From positions 1 to 8,062 of the forward strand of contig JAUWBW010000079.1 of the NCBI GenBank assembly GCA_030609665.1: DNA of 8,062 nt, read 5' to 3'. Source of the DNA: Methanosarcinaceae archaeon (GTDB taxonomy: Archaea; Halobacteriota; Methanosarcinia; Methanosarcinales; Methanosarcinaceae). The translations under genes were made by a program, and so were the position numbers. Below are positions 5,331-8,062 of the stretch, piece after piece; positions within the stretch are counted from its first letter, which is position 1; each line of letters starts with the position of its first letter. Below the pieces are notes generated by a model. The model ran no database searches. It was not told the DNA's origin and saw nothing but the letters and a program-made list of their open reading frames with translations.

Positions 5331-7004
5331 ATGGGGGAAGAGATAGCATCATTCGATTACGAAGAGGAGAGAAACAAGTTCAACCTTGACATCCCGGATG
5401 ATTACAATTTTGTTGATACTGTCAGAAAATGGGCAAAGGATAGAACAAAGCTTATGGCAATTACCGAACATCCGGATGGGACGGTTGAGAGGGCAGCATA
5501 CTGGGAAGTATGGGACGATGCCATGAGATTTGGAAATATTTTGAGGGATTCAGGCATCCATAAAGGTGATCGGGTTCTGGTAATGCTTCCAAGGGGAGTG
5601 GATGTTTATGTTGCAAGCATCGGTGTCTGGGCAATAGGTGGCGTTGTTGTTCCTGGTACGATAATGCTCAGGGGGGCAGATATAGAATACAGGATCCTGG
5701 ATGCCGAGGTCAAGGCGTTAGTTACAGATGATCCGACAGTTGCTGATGAGTTAGATGGGATCAAGAATAAAATCCCGATGATCAACCTTTTCTTTTATGG
5801 CAAGAGAGAGGGATGGAGAGATTTCCAACAGGAAGTCGGTTCGGCATCAAGAGACTTAAAGCTTGAAAAACTCACTGCAAGTGATCCTTTAACCATCAAC
5901 TACACCTCCGGGACCACGGGTGCACCAAAAGGGGTACTGCATGACCATTCATTGATGTACTGGTTCGACAGGCTGAACAGGTATTACTGGTGGAATACAC
6001 AACCGGACGAGCTCTGCTGGGCGACAACAGAACCCGGATGGGCAAAATGGTACTGGGCACCGTTTGGTGCGATCTTAAATGGCGGTGCTACCAACTTCCA
6101 TTATTCGGGCAGGTTTGGACCTGAAAAATGGTTTGAGCTGCTTGACAGATGGAGAATCAACAGGGCATGTATGACCCCTACGGAACTCAGGGCAATGGCA
6201 ACAGTTGATGATGCAGGTGAGAGATACGATCTGAAGGAACTGAAAGTTATCTTAACTGCCGGGGAGCCATGCACACCAAGCATCATCAGTTTCTTCGACG
6301 AAAAATTTGGAATAGCTGTGCGGGATGGGTACGGGCAAACAGAAACCTGTGTTATTGCCTGCAATTTACCCGGAATGGAGATAAAGCCTGGTTCCATGGG
6401 CAGGTTTACACCGGGAGTTGAGGGAGCAATTGTGGATCCCGATACAGGAGAAAAGGTGCCTACAGGCGAGACGGGAATAATTGTTGTCGCAGCGGATCAT
6501 CCTATGCTTTTCAAAGGATATCACAAAAAGCCTGAAAAAACGGCTGAATGTTTCGTTGGCAATTGGTATTTGACCGAAGACCTTGCAATGATGGATGAGG
6601 CTGGATACATATGGTTTGACTCAAGGGCGGATGATATCTGCATCAGTTCGGGATACAGGATCGGTCCCTTTGAAGTTGAAAGTGCGGTTAATTCGCATGA
6701 GGCTGTTCTTGAATGTGCGATGATCCCGAGCCCGGATCCCATAAGAGGGGAGGTTGTTAAGGTTTTTGTTGTCTTAAGAGAAGGATACGAACCCTCTGAT
6801 AAGCTTGTTAAAGATATTCAGCAGCATGCAAAACAGGTGACTGCCCCGTATAAGTATCCGAGGGATATTGAATTTGTTGAAGAGTTGCCAAAGACCATCA
6901 GTAGTAAGATCAAGCGTAAAGAGCTCAGGATCATGGAGTTTGAGAAAAAAAGGGATGTGATCGAAAAGCTGAAGGAAGAAGGGTTGTGGGGGAGGTTGAA
7001 CTAA
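5331..7004 (+). CDS. AMP-forming acyl-CoA synthetase, medium-chain (MACS) type
   Basis: A 557-residue cytoplasmic ANL-superfamily enzyme. It activates a carboxylic acid with ATP to an acyl-AMP and then transfers the acyl group to CoA, releasing AMP and pyrophosphate. The ATP/phosphate loop is YTSGTTGAPKG (191-201). The adenine-binding motif is DGYGQTET (332-339), ribose contact Asp417 lies in YLTEDLAM, and Arg432 sits in FDSRADD at the hinge. The A8 turn GYRIGPFEVES (441-451) and TTEPGWAKW (232-240) are typical of medium-chain synthetases rather than true acetyl-CoA synthetases. The catalytic lysine of the last motif is Lys526 in KTISSKIKR. Full length, no breaks. A stop codon lies in frame at 5313, and ATG 5331 follows agggggaca, a weak Shine-Dalgarno-like stretch. 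The acid substrate (for example propionate, branched or medium-chain) cannot be read from sequence. It stands alone, with no beta-oxidation gene beside it. Confidence 0.95.
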   Translation: MGEEIASFDYEEERNKFNLDIPDDYNFVDTVRKWAKDRTKLMAITEHPDGTVERAAYWEVWDDAMRFGNILRDSGIHKGDRVLVMLPRGVDVYVASIGVWAIGGVVVPGTIMLRGADIEYRILDAEVKALVTDDPTVADELDGIKNKIPMINLFFYGKREGWRDFQQEVGSASRDLKLEKLTASDPLTINYTSGTTGAPKGVLHDHSLMYWFDRLNRYYWWNTQPDELCWATTEPGWAKWYWAPFGAILNGGATNFHYSGRFGPEKWFELLDRWRINRACMTPTELRAMATVDDAGERYDLKELKVILTAGEPCTPSIISFFDEKFGIAVRDGYGQTETCVIACNLPGMEIKPGSMGRFTPGVEGAIVDPDTGEKVPTGETGIIVVAADHPMLFKGYHKKPEKTAECFVGNWYLTEDLAMMDEAGYIWFDSRADDICISSGYRIGPFEVESAVNSHEAVLECAMIPSPDPIRGEVVKVFVVLREGYEPSDKLVKDIQQHAKQVTAPYKYPRDIEFVEELPKTISSKIKRKELRIMEFEKKRDVIEKLKEEGLWGRLN

Positions 7005-7026
7005 AAAAGGTTTGCAAGATCCGGTA

Positions 7027-7051
7027 TTACTGACAGTAAGAATTGTTTTTT
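7027..7051 (+). terminator. Weak hairpin and T-tract after the synthetase gene
   Basis: TTACT-gac-AGTAA (7027-7039) can form a five-pair stem and is followed by six T at 7046-7051, about 40 bases after the synthetase stop. The stem is short, but the T-tract alone could suffice in an archaeon. Confidence 0.4.
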
Positions 7052-7286
7052 CGGCCTGAAACCGATCAAAGCCCTGGCAGGTGTTTTAGTGGATTTTTCC
7101 TCTACTCCATGGCCCTGAGCCTTCTCTTCCTGACAAGGACCTTGACCTCTGCCATATCCATGATCCAATCGCCAGACTGGGCTATCACTACACCTTCTAG
7201 GGTATTTCAAATAGAGAGTCATCAACAATATAAACATCCAACCACAGCAGAGTTGTTGTCTTGTAAGAATCTCGCCTTTGAAGCCA
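7052..7286. other. Intergenic stretch with possible coding relic on the minus strand
   Basis: No intact gene. On the minus strand two short pieces in different frames read like protein. One is WLDVYIVDDSLFEIP (about 7236-7192). The other is EGVVIAQSGDWIMDMAEVK, continuing to LRAME and a stop near 7101. They are separated by one frameshift at about 7190. This could be the decayed end of a gene, or chance. No family is recognised. Confidence 0.25.
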
Positions 7287-7700
7287 TCATGTCTTTATTT
7301 TTTCCAGATGGTTTCGAATTTTAGCATACATGTATTTCTTATAATTTTCAGGATTTGTGATATTGTATAGGGCAATGCCCTCAATATACCAGGCAACTTC
7401 ATTTACCAGACCTTTTTCTTCAAGCTCATCCACCAGGAACCTCAATTTACTGAAATCATCCACGACTTGTCTCCAATCTCCGCTACTTTCAATGTCATAG
7501 AGTTCACCTTCCTTTAAAAGTTCCACTTTTTTTAGTGTAAAAACATATGTTTGAAACCATTGGACATCATCCTTCGAAAGCTTTTCCAGACCAGGCATTC
7601 CTACATGAGATCTTTTCAACAATTCTGCAAATAATGACAGATCAGATGATGTAAGAACATTGTTATCAATCCTGTTAATTAAACGAGTAATCTCATCCAT
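7287..7700 (-). CDS. Hypothetical helical cytoplasmic protein
   Basis: A 137-residue protein I do not recognise. It is rich in Leu, Glu, Lys and Asp, with no signal peptide, membrane helix or cysteine pair, so a soluble alpha-helical protein is expected. The segment from about 72 to 105, which includes SGDWRQVVDDFSKLRFLVDELEEKGL, looks amphipathic. The C-terminus is basic (YAKIRNHLEKIKT). The ATG at 7700 is preceded on the minus strand by GGGGGT about eight bases upstream, a passable ribosome-binding site, and the TGA stop is at 7287-7289. It stands alone, convergent with the synthetase gene. Codon use resembles typical genes of the window. It is probably a real lineage-specific gene; function unknown. 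Confidence 0.7.
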   Translation of the reverse strand: MDEITRLINRIDNNVLTSSDLSLFAELLKRSHVGMPGLEKLSKDDVQWFQTYVFTLKKVELLKEGELYDIESSGDWRQVVDDFSKLRFLVDELEEKGLVNEVAWYIEGIALYNITNPENYKKYMYAKIRNHLEKIKT

Positions 7701-8062
7701 TATCGTACCCCCAAATCGATTTTAAAGTGATTTTCTATCTTTTTGACACTTACCAGTGCCCAAAAATATCAGTAACTTCCACTCCATTTAAGCCATATAC
7801 TTCACTTAAGTTAAACTTTTTCATACAATTGGAATTTTGCGATTCAAATATCGACTCAAAAAATTACTTATCCGAAATATATTTCCCCTATAATTCCGAT
7901 CTGAATCCTAATGCGTTCATAACAACGGCCAATATGAAAACAATCGATAGTTTGATCCTGCCTTTATTTTCGTATCGTCTGGAAGAGTATGGATCTATCA
8001 GCAGTCCCCCATGCCATCTTCACTATTCCTCAGGTAGCAAGTGTTGGCATGACAGAAAAACA
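7701..8062. other. Gene-poor right end with a broken minus-strand frame
   Basis: No intact gene. One minus-strand frame from 8019 to 7750 is protein-like but interrupted. It gives 43 codons including LLIDPYSSRRYENKGR and a hydrophobic KLSIVFILAVVMNALGF, then TAG (7888-7890). After seven codons there is TAA (7864-7866). The frame then opens again to NLSEVYGLNGVEVTDIFGHW, with a stop at 7750-7752. This may be a decayed gene or chance. The promoter of the 137-residue gene should lie at the left end of this stretch; TTTAAAAT on the minus strand at 7719-7726 is the nearest AT box, but it sits rather close to the ATG. Confidence 0.25.

Noticed and set aside
6101..6742. Two minus-strand frames within the acyl-CoA synthetase gene
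   Set aside because: Antisense to an intact, well-conserved enzyme.
7001..7324. Overlapping open frames on both strands after the synthetase gene
   Set aside because: Neither has a ribosome-binding site or recognisable features; the plus-strand one also runs into the end of the 137-residue gene.

Overview
The window looks like a piece of a euryarchaeal chromosome, most likely from a methanogen or methane/alkane oxidiser related to Methanosarcinales. This is inferred from protein families, not from a marker gene. The evidence is a multi-OB-fold archaeal RPA-type single-strand DNA-binding protein, an archaeal DUF234-type ATPase, a medium-chain acyl-CoA synthetase of the kind found in Methanosarcina relatives, TATA-like boxes, short T-tracts in place of strong hairpin terminators, and some genes with no Shine-Dalgarno site. 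There is no rRNA, tRNA or CRISPR array in the window.

Layout. (1) 1-948, +: the 3' part of an RPA-like gene with three OB folds; its start lies outside the window. (2) 949-1130: an AT-rich control region with three tandem 13-base repeats flanked by two copies of a 12-base word. (3) 1131-3213, +: a tight, AT-rich four-gene operon. In order it encodes a winged-HTH protein, a four-cysteine zinc-ribbon miniprotein, a phosphoribosyltransferase (PRTase) fused to a GNAT acetyltransferase, and an orotate-phosphoribosyltransferase-like protein with an altered PRPP loop. (4) 3214-3358: a convergent intergenic region with T-tracts for both strands. (5) 3359-4729, -: an AAA/STAND-like ATPase with a C-terminal nuclease-like DUF234 domain; perfect palindromes abut its start codon. 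(6) 4851-5066: a second, decapitated copy of the end of the RPA gene, 92% identical over the 168 coding bases and extending past the stop codon. (7) 5331-7004, +: a full-length AMP-forming acyl-CoA synthetase. (8) 7287-7700, -: an unrecognised helical protein. (9) 7701-8062: no intact gene.

Reading. The two RPA 3' ends are in direct orientation and bracket about 3.85 kb (997-4850) holding the foreign-looking operon and the ATPase. This is the arrangement expected when a cargo segment enters at the 3' end of a conserved gene and leaves an intact gene on one side and a remnant on the other. No integrase is visible, so recombination between diverged alleles, or a decayed tandem duplication, is equally possible.

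The operon is the best candidate for an undescribed system. It combines two PRTase-fold proteins whose PRPP signatures both depart from consensus, a TacT-like GNAT, a zinc ribbon and a DNA-binding protein. It could modify or sense a nucleotide, or act as a toxin/antitoxin or defence cassette. The sequence shows the components; the function is inference. The synthetase downstream appears to be ordinary host metabolism (activation of a short or medium acid to its acyl-CoA).
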